Shown piece by piece: positions 1-7,927 of a stretch of 40,812 nt of DNA; the first letter of the stretch is position 1, and each line of letters begins with the position of its first letter. The stretch spans positions 1 through 40,812 of the forward strand of contig JAGVBT010000134.1 in the NCBI GenBank assembly GCA_020059605.1. The letters run 5' to 3'. The position numbers and the translations under genes are program-made. The notes under the pieces are model-generated. The model saw only the letters and a list, made by a program, of their open reading frames with translations, searched no databases and was not told the origin of the DNA. This DNA comes from Deltaproteobacteria bacterium (lineage in GTDB: Bacteria > Desulfobacterota > BSN033 > UBA1163).

Positions 1-20
1 CCCAGCTTCTTGGGCTGTAG

Positions 21-391
21 TCATGTAATTGTAGCCCTTTCCCCCTAAAAAGAGTTGGGGAATCAGTAACTTACTTTCTTGATAACGGGGGAACTTCGGG
101 CTAAAGGGGATCGGTCCCAAGACCATCCACTGCCTCCTTCTCTTCAGTCTTGGAAGGGACGCGTTCCCGGTCGATACCCATATCCTCAGAATCGGTAAGC
201 GTATCGGCTTCATTCCGAAGGCCATGGATGCGGCCAGGGCTCACCCATGGATGGGTCCGCTTATCCCCGGAGGCAAATCTCTCTCCCTTCATGTGAACCT
301 CATCCGTTTCGGCAGGGAGACCTGCCGGGCCAGGCGCCCCTTATGTGCGGACTGTTTCCTTGCACAGGAGTGCCTGGATCATTCACAATAG
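21..391 (+). pseudogene. Endonuclease III (HhH-GPD) remnant, frameshifted and 5'-truncated
   Basis: The frame open from 86 to the stop at 389-391 encodes the C-terminal half of an endonuclease III-type DNA glycosylase. It shows the helix-hairpin-helix end GLKGIGPKT with the catalytic-type Lys, then FPVDTH with the catalytic Asp, and ends in the iron-sulfur signature C-x6-C-x2-C-x5-C (CRARRPLCADC then FLAQEC). Upstream the frame is closed by TAA at 83-85. The frame one base over (from about 21) reads plausible preceding residues (LKRVGESVTYFLDNGG), and restoring one G in the G5 run at 87-91 would join the two. That frame in turn meets TAG at 18-20. I therefore read it as a decayed gene whose start lies outside or is lost. 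It ends 6 bases before mfd. The family assignment is firm; pseudogene status rests on the two stops and could be sequencing error at the G run. Confidence 0.7.
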
Positions 392-397
392 ATTGTC

Positions 398-3300
398 ATG
401 ATAACTTCCATTTTCTCCATGATAGAAATGGAATCCATGAAGGGCTGGAAACGGGTCGGCCTGACCGGATTGAAGGGGTCCTCCAGGGCTTATCTCCTTT
501 CTCTTTGGAGAGAGAGGGTTAAGGGTCCTATTCTGGTGGTGACGCCTCATCTCCGTGATGCGGAAATCCTCCTCGAAGATTTCCGTTTTTTCCAGAGAAG
601 GGAGGATGAAGTTGCAAACCTCTTTCCGCATTGGGAAACCATTCCCTATGATGAGATCCCTCCCCACCCCGAAATCATCCGTGAGAGGGTGAATCGCCTT
701 TTCTCGCTCAGGAAAGGGAAAGAAGGAGTCATCTTCTCCCCTGTCCGGGCATTGATGCAAAAGGTTTTGCCGGCCTCTGATTTGGAGAGATCGACCTTTT
801 CCTTTTCACGGGGAGAGGAGATCCACCGGGATCTTCTCGTCGATTTCCTTCATGAGGGGGGATATATTCCCGCAAGGATTGTTGAAGAAAGGGGAGATTT
901 CAGCCTCCGGGGAGCGATCATCGACATCTTCAGCCCGCTCTATGAGAACCCCCTCCGGTTGGAATTTGACGGGGACCGGCTCGAATCGATCCGTAGGTTC
1001 GATGTGGAAACCCAGCGTTCGATCGGAGGAGCTGATCTGGAGAGGGTCACTCTTCTGCCTGTCAGGGATATCCTGAAAGATCCTTCCGCTCAACCCATGG
1101 GAACTCTCTTCGACTACCTCCCCAAAGGGGGATGGGTTTTCATCGTTGAGGGAGAAGAGGCGGAGAGGGAGGCAGGGGCGTTCTCCCGCATGTCCCTGGC
1201 CCATTATGAGAAGGCCAGGATGAAGAAAGGCTCTGTTCCTGCGCCCGACTCCCTTTACCTCCATTCCGAGGATCTCTTCCGCCGTCTCGAAAGATTTCAG
1301 ACGGTCTTCCTCCAGGAAGGCCCCCTTGCTCCTCCCCGGTGCGACCCCATCTATCCGTTCAACGTGGAGAGCAATGAAGATCTTCAAAGGGAGATCCAGT
1401 CGATTGTCCAGGCCAAAGAGCGTCTGGCCGAACGTTCTCCTCTGTCCGTCCTCCCCAAGCACCTTCGCTCCTGGCTGATGAAAGGTATGGGAGTCTTCAT
1501 CGTCTCCCATACTCCGGGGCAGGCCGAAAGGATGAAGGAACTTCTCTCCCACTACGAGATCGCTTCCCGGTTGGAACAGGCCAAGAGGTTCCGTGAGACA
1601 GTGGCGGAGAGAGGGAGGATCATCCTTCTCTCCGGGCTCCTCTCCTCCGGGTTTCGGGCCGTTGAGGAAGGCTGGGTGCTTTTGACGGAAGAGGAGATCT
1701 TTGGAGAGAGAAGAAGGCTCAAAGAGGAGAAAGCGGGGAAACCTCGGCCAACAGGGGAAGGCCTCCCTCTTTCCTCCAGCGGCGAACTTCGCGAAGACGA
1801 TTTGATCGTCCACATGGATTATGGCATCGGCCTCTTCAGGGGGCTGAGACATCTGAAAATCGGAATGGTTTCAAATGACTACCTTCTCCTGGAGTATCTC
1901 GATGAGGATAAGCTCTATCTTCCCGTGGACCGGCTCAATCTGATTCAACGTTATATCGGGGGAGATGGAAGGTCTCCACGGCTCGACAAGTTGGGCGGAC
2001 GCTCCTGGCAGAGGGCAAAGCAGAGGGCAAAGGCGGCCATCGAGGAAATGGCCAAGGAGATCCTGGACCTCTATGCCGCAAGGGAGGCTTTCAAGGGGAT
2101 GACCTTCCCTCCGGTGGACCAATTTTACAAGGAGTTTGAGGCGACGTTTCAATATGAGGAGACACCCGATCAGGTCAGGGCGATCGGGGAGGTGATGAGC
2201 GATATGGGAGACCCGAAGCCCATGGATCGGCTGGTCTGCGGGGATGTCGGGTTCGGAAAGACCGAAGTGGCCATCCGGGCAGCCTACCGTGCCGTGATGG
2301 ACGGAAGGCAGGTCGCCTTCCTGGTTCCTACCACGGTTTTGGCCCAGCAGCATCACCAGACGTTTCGTGACCGGTTCAAGAATTATCCCGTCGTTATCGA
2401 AATGTTGAGCCGGTTTAAGACCCCTCATGATCAGAAGAAGATCATCCAGCGATTGAGGAATGGAAAGGTGGATATCCTCATCGGGACGCACCGGCTCCTC
2501 CAGAAGGATGTCTCCTTTCACGATCTGGGCTTAGTGATCATCGACGAAGAGCATCGATTCGGCGTGAACCACAAAGAGAGACTGAAGCAGATGAGAAAAC
2601 TGGTCGACGTGATTACCCTCACGGCCACGCCCATCCCGAGGACGCTTCAGCTGGCCGTCTCCGGCATCCGTGATCTGAGCCTCATCCAGACCCCTCCCGA
2701 AAACAGGCTTTCGATCCGCACCTTCATCACCCGCTATGACGACGAGATTGTCCGAGCGGCCATTCTGAGGGAGTTTGCCCGCGGAGGACAGGTCTTCTTC
2801 GTCCATCATCGTGTCCAGAACATCCATTCGATGGCCGGCCATCTCGGGAAACTGATTCCTGAAGCCCGGCTGGCCATTGCTCATGGTCAGATGAGAGAGA
2901 GGGAGCTGGAGAAGGTGATGCTCCAGTTTGTCCGGGGGGAATATAACCTCCTTGTCAGCACCAGCATCATCGAATCCGGCCTCGATATTCCCGCGGCCAA
3001 TACGATCCTGATCAATCATGCCGAGCACTTCGGCCTCGCGGATCTCTACCAGCTTCGTGGACGGGTGGGACGGGGAAGAGATCAGGCCTATGCCTACCTT
3101 CTTATCCCCTCGGACCTCACCCTTTCGAGGGAGGCGGCAAGGAGATTGAGGGCAATCCAGGAGCTGAGCGAACTTGGATCCGGATTCAGATTGGCCCTCC
3201 AGGATCTGGAAATCAGGGGGGCGGGAAATCTCCTCGGCCGTTCCCAATCCGGGCATATTTCCGCCGTAGGGCTCGAATATTACACCCAGTTGATGGAAAG

Positions 3301-3775
3301 AACAGTCAGGGAACTGAGAGGAGAAGAGGTGGTCGAAGAGATCACCCCGGAGATTCACTTCCATCTTCCCGCCTTCATTCCCGAGAACTATGTGGAAGAT
3401 CCGGAAGAAAGGTTGCGCCTTTATCGAAGGCTTTCGCATTCTCACTCCGAGGAGACCGTCGAGGCGATCCGGGGGGAGCTGGCGGATCGCTTCGGCAAGA
3501 TGCCAGAGGAGGCGCGCCATCTGTTAGAAGTGATCAAGGTTAAGATTCTTCTAACGAAACTCTCCATCCGGAAGTTCGAGGAGACCCCTTCGCAAATCGT
3601 CCTGACCTTTGACGAGACCACACGGGTTCCTCCGCAAAGGGTGATTGAAATGGTTCAACGAGGCGAGGGAAGGCATCGGTTCACGCCTGATTTAAAACTG
3701 ATCATCGAAGCATGGCCCGGAACCAGGGAGAATCCCTTTGAAGCGGCCCGAAAGCTATTGCAAACCCTAACTTGA
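398..3775 (+). CDS. mfd: Transcription-repair coupling factor Mfd
   Basis: Mfd is an ATP-dependent translocase that removes RNA polymerase stalled at DNA lesions and recruits UvrA. The 1125-residue product has the full family length and order: a UvrB-like N-terminal region (about residues 1-330), the RNA-polymerase-interaction domain around 465-560 (DDLIVHMDYGIGLF then LYLPVDRLNLI), a superfamily 2 helicase core with Walker A GDVGFGKTE near 615-623 and DEEH box (VIIDEEHRFGV) near 714, motif III-like TATPIPRTLQ, motif VI-like LYQLRGRVGRGRDQAYAYL, and the C-terminal autoinhibitory D7 domain (LPAFIPENYV onward). The ATG at 398 gives a standard N-terminus. It heads a co-directional block with the foldase genes, an order often seen in Desulfobacterota (family knowledge). 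Confidence 0.98.
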   Translation: MITSIFSMIEMESMKGWKRVGLTGLKGSSRAYLLSLWRERVKGPILVVTPHLRDAEILLEDFRFFQRREDEVANLFPHWETIPYDEIPPHPEIIRERVNRLFSLRKGKEGVIFSPVRALMQKVLPASDLERSTFSFSRGEEIHRDLLVDFLHEGGYIPARIVEERGDFSLRGAIIDIFSPLYENPLRLEFDGDRLESIRRFDVETQRSIGGADLERVTLLPVRDILKDPSAQPMGTLFDYLPKGGWVFIVEGEEAEREAGAFSRMSLAHYEKARMKKGSVPAPDSLYLHSEDLFRRLERFQTVFLQEGPLAPPRCDPIYPFNVESNEDLQREIQSIVQAKERLAERSPLSVLPKHLRSWLMKGMGVFIVSHTPGQAERMKELLSHYEIASRLEQAKRFRETVAERGRIILLSGLLSSGFRAVEEGWVLLTEEEIFGERRRLKEEKAGKPRPTGEGLPLSSSGELREDDLIVHMDYGIGLFRGLRHLKIGMVSNDYLLLEYLDEDKLYLPVDRLNLIQRYIGGDGRSPRLDKLGGRSWQRAKQRAKAAIEEMAKEILDLYAAREAFKGMTFPPVDQFYKEFEATFQYEETPDQVRAIGEVMSDMGDPKPMDRLVCGDVGFGKTEVAIRAAYRAVMDGRQVAFLVPTTVLAQQHHQTFRDRFKNYPVVIEMLSRFKTPHDQKKIIQRLRNGKVDILIGTHRLLQKDVSFHDLGLVIIDEEHRFGVNHKERLKQMRKLVDVITLTATPIPRTLQLAVSGIRDLSLIQTPPENRLSIRTFITRYDDEIVRAAILREFARGGQVFFVHHRVQNIHSMAGHLGKLIPEARLAIAHGQMRERELEKVMLQFVRGEYNLLVSTSIIESGLDIPAANTILINHAEHFGLADLYQLRGRVGRGRDQAYAYLLIPSDLTLSREAARRLRAIQELSELGSGFRLALQDLEIRGAGNLLGRSQSGHISAVGLEYYTQLMERTVRELRGEEVVEEITPEIHFHLPAFIPENYVEDPEERLRLYRRLSHSHSEETVEAIRGELADRFGKMPEEARHLLEVIKVKILLTKLSIRKFEETPSQIVLTFDETTRVPPQRVIEMVQRGEGRHRFTPDLKLIIEAWPGTRENPFEAARKLLQTLT

Positions 3776-3905
3776 TTGTGGTAGAGTTTTACCTGAAATA
3801 AGAAGGATTTTCCCCCCTGGCATTCCGAAACCCCATAGAATAAAAGGGGAACAGACCGTGGGGCCTGCCGGATGTTTTTCCGTTCGCGCAGGGAAGGAGA
3901 AGGCG

Positions 3906-4808
3906 ATGACAAAAGGATGGATCTTCGTTGGGATATCCCTCTTCTTTGCGCTCTTGGCTGCGGGTTGCGGGAAGCCGGGAGAAAAGGAATTGGGCAAAAA
4001 CGAACTGGTGAGGATCAACGAACTCTCCATTTCTGTCGAAGACTTTCGCCAGATCTCGGAGAAGCAGCCCCTTGAAGGCAAGATGAGGCTCCTCGACGAG
4101 AAGGGAATAAGGGATTTTCTTGAGAACTATGTCATCACTCGAGAGGTGCTTTATCAGGAGGCGAAGAAGAAAGGTTTCGATAAGAACAAGGAGATCCTGG
4201 CCAAGGTGGAAGATTTCAGAAAAGCGATGATCATCGATGCTCTCATCGAAGAGGTGCTGAGGGGAAAGAGTGAACCTGCCGAAGAAGAGATCCAGCGGTA
4301 CTACAGGGAGAATAAATCGCTCTTTACCGAACCCCTTGAGGTAAAGATCCGTCACATCGTGGTCAACTCCGAACCTGTGCTCAAGGAAGTATTGACCAGG
4401 CTCTCCAGGGGGGAGAGTTTCGAGAAGTTGGCCTATGCCTACAACATTGATCAAACGCGGGATGATGGCGGAAATCTCGGCTATCTTCGGAGAGGACAGC
4501 TGGCCCCCTCCTTTGCCCAATTTGAGGAAGCCGCTTTTTCGCTCATGAAGAAAGGGGATATGAGCGAGGTCGTCCGAACGCCCTACGGATACCACATCAT
4601 CCGGTTGGATGACACGCGGGAGACCGCCCTGAGGCCTTTCGACCAGGTCAAGGAGAAGATCCGTTTCTTTCTCCAAGCCAAAAAGAAGCAGGAGGCTTAC
4701 CTCGAATATGTGAAAGAGGCGAAATCGAAGTCTGCCATTTTGATCAATGAGAAGTTATGGGCCCAAGAGGAACTGAAGGGAGCAAAATCGAAGGAAGAGA
4801 AAAAATGA
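3906..4808 (+). CDS. PpiC-type peptidyl-prolyl isomerase lipoprotein
   Basis: This 300-residue protein begins MTKGWIFVGIS and has a lipoprotein signal ending LLAAGC, so Cys of that lipobox would be the acylated N-terminus. I chose the ATG at 3906 because AAGGAGAAGG lies directly upstream; longer in-frame starts would spoil the signal peptide. A SurA-type N-terminal helical region (about 20-135) precedes one parvulin (PpiC) domain at about 140-240, with VKIRHIVV, GGNLGYLRRGQL, and PYGYHIIRLDD as its hallmarks. It probably acts as an envelope chaperone on exported or outer-membrane proteins. Its stop overlaps the start of the next gene (ATGA at 4805-4808), and three related foldases follow one another here. 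Confidence 0.9.
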   Translation: MTKGWIFVGISLFFALLAAGCGKPGEKELGKNELVRINELSISVEDFRQISEKQPLEGKMRLLDEKGIRDFLENYVITREVLYQEAKKKGFDKNKEILAKVEDFRKAMIIDALIEEVLRGKSEPAEEEIQRYYRENKSLFTEPLEVKIRHIVVNSEPVLKEVLTRLSRGESFEKLAYAYNIDQTRDDGGNLGYLRRGQLAPSFAQFEEAAFSLMKKGDMSEVVRTPYGYHIIRLDDTRETALRPFDQVKEKIRFFLQAKKKQEAYLEYVKEAKSKSAILINEKLWAQEELKGAKSKEEKK

Positions 4809-5737
4809 GAAGGATCCGTTTCCACCTCTATTGGTCACTCGCGTTCTTGTTATTTCAGGGGTGCGGATGGTGGGAGGCAGGACTTCCGGATCATATTCTT
4901 GCCCGAATCGACGACGAAGAGATCACGGTCGATGAATTCAACCGGGAGCTTAAAGAACTGGTCAGCCCCCCAGGCAAGGGAGAGAGCCCTTCGACATTGA
5001 GAGAACTGAAAGAAGCTTATCTCGACCAGATGATTGAGCGAAAAATCCTGGCCCGGGAGGCCAGGCGTTTGGGCCTCCGGGTCTCGGCAGAGGAATTAAC
5101 CCGGGCCCTTCTTGAGATCAAGAAGGACTACCCCGGAGAAGGGTTCGGAGAAAAATTGAGCCTCACAGGGATGAGCCTGGAGGAATGGAAGGCCCGATTG
5201 GAGGAAAAGCTGCTGGCGGAGAAAATGGTCCGGAGCAGCCATCCATTCGAGGGAGAGATCGATGAGAAAACGACCCGGGATTTTTACGAGACCCACCGTT
5301 CCCTGTTTGAACTCCCGCAAAAAGTGAGGGCACGCCAGATCGTTGTGACCGACGGAAGCGAGGCGATCCAGATCCTGAAGCGGTTGAAGAAGGGGGAGAA
5401 TTTTGAGAAACTGGCAAAGGAAAAATCGCTTGGGCCCGAGAAGATCCAGGGAGGCGACCTGGGCTATTTCAGCCAGGGGGAGAGACCGCCTGAGTTCGAC
5501 CCTATCTTTTCCCTAGAGGTGGGAGCCGTCAGCGAGGTGATCCAGAGCCCTTACGGATATCACATCTTTAAGCTGGAGGAGAAGAAGGAGCCCCGGGAGA
5601 TCCCGTTTGAAGAGGCCAGGAAGAGCATTCTAAAGAGGCTTGAGGGGGAGAAAAAGGAAGAAGCGTACCAGAGGTGGTTCAAAAGCCTTCAAGAAAAAAC
5701 AAAGGTGAGGGTGAACAGAAAATGGCTCGCATCGTAA
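4805..5737 (+). CDS. PpiC-type peptidyl-prolyl isomerase lipoprotein (second paralog)
   Basis: A 310-residue paralog of the preceding protein. The N-terminus MRRIRFHLYWSLAFLLFQGC is a lipoprotein signal with the lipobox Cys at 20. The parvulin domain lies near 175-270 (VRARQIVVTDG, GGDLGYFSQGERPPEF, SPYGYHIFKLEE). The start codon overlaps the previous stop by ATGA, which indicates translational coupling; the end overlaps the next gene by 16 bases. The expected role is the same class of periplasmic chaperone and isomerase. The two paralogs differ throughout, so this is an old duplication. Confidence 0.9.
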   Translation: MRRIRFHLYWSLAFLLFQGCGWWEAGLPDHILARIDDEEITVDEFNRELKELVSPPGKGESPSTLRELKEAYLDQMIERKILAREARRLGLRVSAEELTRALLEIKKDYPGEGFGEKLSLTGMSLEEWKARLEEKLLAEKMVRSSHPFEGEIDEKTTRDFYETHRSLFELPQKVRARQIVVTDGSEAIQILKRLKKGENFEKLAKEKSLGPEKIQGGDLGYFSQGERPPEFDPIFSLEVGAVSEVIQSPYGYHIFKLEEKKEPREIPFEEARKSILKRLEGEKKEEAYQRWFKSLQEKTKVRVNRKWLAS

Positions 5738-6705
5738 GAGAAGGAAAGAAGATATTCTTCATTTTCGGAATTCTGTGGTTTATTTTCGGCCATTTCTCTT
5801 CAAGCCAGGCGGTGGTTGATCGAATCGTGGCTATTGTCAATAAGGAGATCATCACCCTTTCGGAGCTCGAGAAGGCGACGGTTCACCTCAAGGAAGAGAT
5901 TGAGGCGGGAAACCGCCTGGAGAAAAGCGTGCGGAGCAACGAACTTTCTCGAATAGCGCTCGAGCGACTCATCGAAGAAATGCTGATCGATCAGGAGGCA
6001 AAGAAGTCTGGAATCAAGGTGACTGGAAAAGAGATCGACGGGGCCATCGAAGAGATCAAACGGAGAAATAGGGCAACCCAAGAAGACCTGGAAGCGGCCC
6101 TGGCCAGAGACGGATTGACCCTAACGGCCTTTAGGAAGGAAGTTGAGAAGAAAATTCTCAGGAATAAGATGGTTCAATGGGCCATTAAATTGGAGCCCAA
6201 TGTGGAAGAGAAGGAGTTGAGGGACTTCTATCTAAAAAATAAGGACCGGTATAGGACGGAGGTCTCCTATCGGCCCGGCCATATCCTCTTCAGGGTGCCC
6301 AAGGAAGGAACGCCCGAAGAAGTTCGGAAAATCAGGGCAATGTGTCAGAAGGTCCTGGCCAAGATTAAGGCAGGAGAAGATTTCGGGGAGATGGCTCTCA
6401 TCTACTCCGAAGATATTTCAAGCAAGGACAGGGGAGATTTAGGGCAATTCAAAAAGGGAGAACTCCTTCCCGCCCTGGAAAAGGAAGTGCTGCAACTTAA
6501 GGTCGGAGAAGTCAGCGGGATTGTTCGGACCGATTTCGGTTTTCACATTATTCACCTCCTTGACCGAAAAGGGGGAGACCCCATTCCTTTTGAGGAGGTG
6601 AAGGAGAGGGTACGAATGGACTACCTTGATGAAAAATTTGAAAAAGCACTCAAACAATTCCTCGCAACCATCAGGGAGAAATCGGTCATCGAAATCAAAT
6701 TATGA
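5722..6705 (+). CDS. surA: SurA-like periplasmic chaperone/peptidyl-prolyl isomerase
   Basis: The 327-residue product starts MARIVREGKK and has a cleavable signal peptide (hydrophobic FFIFGILWFIFGHF, then SSSQA). Directly after it comes the SurA N-terminal signature VVDRIVAIVNKEIITLSELE. One parvulin domain is present at about 185-295 (SYRPGHILFRVP, DRGDLGQFKKGELLP, TDFGFHIIHLLDRK), so it has one PPIase domain where E. coli SurA has two. SurA escorts unfolded outer-membrane proteins through the periplasm. It overlaps the preceding foldase gene by 16 bases and is followed after 4 bases by a heptamer repeat array and then pdxA, the gene usually found after surA. Confidence 0.92.
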   Translation: MARIVREGKKIFFIFGILWFIFGHFSSSQAVVDRIVAIVNKEIITLSELEKATVHLKEEIEAGNRLEKSVRSNELSRIALERLIEEMLIDQEAKKSGIKVTGKEIDGAIEEIKRRNRATQEDLEAALARDGLTLTAFRKEVEKKILRNKMVQWAIKLEPNVEEKELRDFYLKNKDRYRTEVSYRPGHILFRVPKEGTPEEVRKIRAMCQKVLAKIKAGEDFGEMALIYSEDISSKDRGDLGQFKKGELLPALEKEVLQLKVGEVSGIVRTDFGFHIIHLLDRKGGDPIPFEEVKERVRMDYLDEKFEKALKQFLATIREKSVIEIKL

Positions 6706-6708
6706 AGA

Positions 6709-6764
6709 GTTCGGAGTTTTAAGTTCGGAGTTCGGAGAACGATTAACAATGAACGATGAACTTA
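6709..6764. repeat. Degenerate heptamer array (8 units)
   Basis: Starting 4 bases after the surA stop, eight successive 7-bp units resemble GTTCGGA in the first half and GAACGAT in the second half. The same kind of heptamer occurs at 32051-32071 (CTATCGT three times). The array overlaps the candidate pdxA start at 6749, which affects how that N-terminus should be read. Confidence 0.75.
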
Positions 6765-7828
6765 AAATTTTTCCTTCAATGATCAAGATTAATCACCCCA
6801 TCACCCCATCTCCCCATAACTCTATCGGCGAATATCTTCCCAAAATCGGCATAACCATGGGTGACCCCACCGGGATCGGGCCGGAGATCATTATCAAGGC
6901 CTTATCCATGGGAGAGCCCTATCAGGCCTGTCGTCCCATTGTTATTGGAGATGAAAAGGTTCTTCTGGATACGATTCGAAGAGAGGGTCTTCCTGTTGAG
7001 ATAAGGGTGATTGATGAAATTCCGGAGGAGGGATATAAAGCCGGTAAAATTTTTCTTGTTCCCTCAAGCCAGTTGGAGACCAGCTCTCTCACTTTTGGTA
7101 AGCCTGACAGGAAATGCGGCGAGGCCATGGTGAAATATGTCCAAGAAGCGGTCAAGTGGCTGAACAACGGAAAACTTCATGCCATCACCACCTGCCCGAT
7201 CAATAAAAGGGCGATGAACCAAGCCGGTTACCCTTTTTCGGGCCATACCGAGCTCTTCGCCCATCTTACACAGGCATCCCGGGTTGCCATGATGTTTTTG
7301 GGACCGAAGTGGAAGATTGTTTTGGTAACCACCCATCTTCCGCTAAAAGAGGTTCCGAAACGGATCACCCGTGAACGCATCCTTAACACCATCCGGCTGA
7401 CGGAGGATGGCTTGAGAAAATACTTCGGGGTTCCTGAACCCCGGCTTGCCGTTCTCGGCCTTAATCCCCATTGCGGAGAAGAAGGGCTTTTGGGAGATGA
7501 GGAGAGGGAAGAGATCGTCCCGGCCATCGAGGAGGCAAAATCCATTGGAATGCAAATCCGGGGTCCTTTTCCTGCAGATTCCTTTTTTGACATTTCGGCA
7601 CCTCGTTTTTTTGATGCCGTTATCGCCATGTATCACGACCAGGGTCTGATTCCGATAAAGAGCTTCGGATTAAAAGAGTCAGTCAATTTTACACTTGGTC
7701 TGCCGTTTATCCGCACCTCTGTCGCCCATGGAACTGCGTATGATATCGCCGGCAAGGGATGGGCTGATCCGGCCAATCTGATCAAAGCGATTGTGACCGC
7801 TGCTAACTTATCAAAATATCATAGATAA
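6749..7828 (+). CDS. pdxA: 4-hydroxythreonine-4-phosphate dehydrogenase PdxA
   Basis: PdxA is the NAD-dependent dehydrogenase that oxidises 4-phosphohydroxy-L-threonine in pyridoxal phosphate synthesis. The core begins at PKIGITMGDPTGIGPEI and shows the metal-site histidines in SGHTELFAHL, LVTTHLPLKEVP and MYHDQGLIPIK, plus GLNPHCGE and RTSVAHGTAYDIAGKG. The core alone, from about 6839, gives roughly the usual 330 residues. Upstream there is no good start: ATG 6749 (weak GGAG 11 bases before) or ATG 6779 (no visible ribosome site). Both add 20-30 residues rich in His, Pro and Ser that are encoded by repeat arrays (6709-6764 and 6792-6831), so the N-terminal extension looks repeat-derived. The gene identity is sure; the start is not. 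Confidence 0.93.
   Translation: MNDELKIFPSMIKINHPITPSPHNSIGEYLPKIGITMGDPTGIGPEIIIKALSMGEPYQACRPIVIGDEKVLLDTIRREGLPVEIRVIDEIPEEGYKAGKIFLVPSSQLETSSLTFGKPDRKCGEAMVKYVQEAVKWLNNGKLHAITTCPINKRAMNQAGYPFSGHTELFAHLTQASRVAMMFLGPKWKIVLVTTHLPLKEVPKRITRERILNTIRLTEDGLRKYFGVPEPRLAVLGLNPHCGEEGLLGDEEREEIVPAIEEAKSIGMQIRGPFPADSFFDISAPRFFDAVIAMYHDQGLIPIKSFGLKESVNFTLGLPFIRTSVAHGTAYDIAGKGWADPANLIKAIVTAANLSKYHR
6792..6831. repeat. Degenerate octamer array (5 units) inside the pdxA N-terminal extension
   Basis: Five 8-bp units follow one another: ATCACCCC twice, ATCTCCCC, ATAACTCT and ATCGGCGA. In the pdxA frame they encode the low-complexity stretch NHPITPSPHNSIGE just before the conserved core. The period and the drift between units match the octamer arrays in the gaps at 9216, 12361, 13505 and 33148. 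Confidence 0.7.
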
Positions 7829-7857
7829 TTTTGATGTTCAGGCTTTAGAAAAAGTTG

Positions 7858-7886
7858 TTGACAAAAGAGTTAATTTCGGCTAAAAA
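7858..7886 (+). promoter_or_regulatory. Candidate sigma-70-type promoter before the thiolase gene
   Basis: A perfect -35 TTGACA (7858-7863), a 17-base spacer, and TAAAAA (7881-7886, 4 of 6 to consensus). Transcription would start near 7893, followed by a good ribosome site (AGGAGAAAG) before the ATG at 7928. The expected promoter of the thiolase operon. Confidence 0.55.
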
Positions 7887-7927
7887 GAGACGTTTGTGAA
7901 AAATATCATTTGATATAGGAGAAAGAT

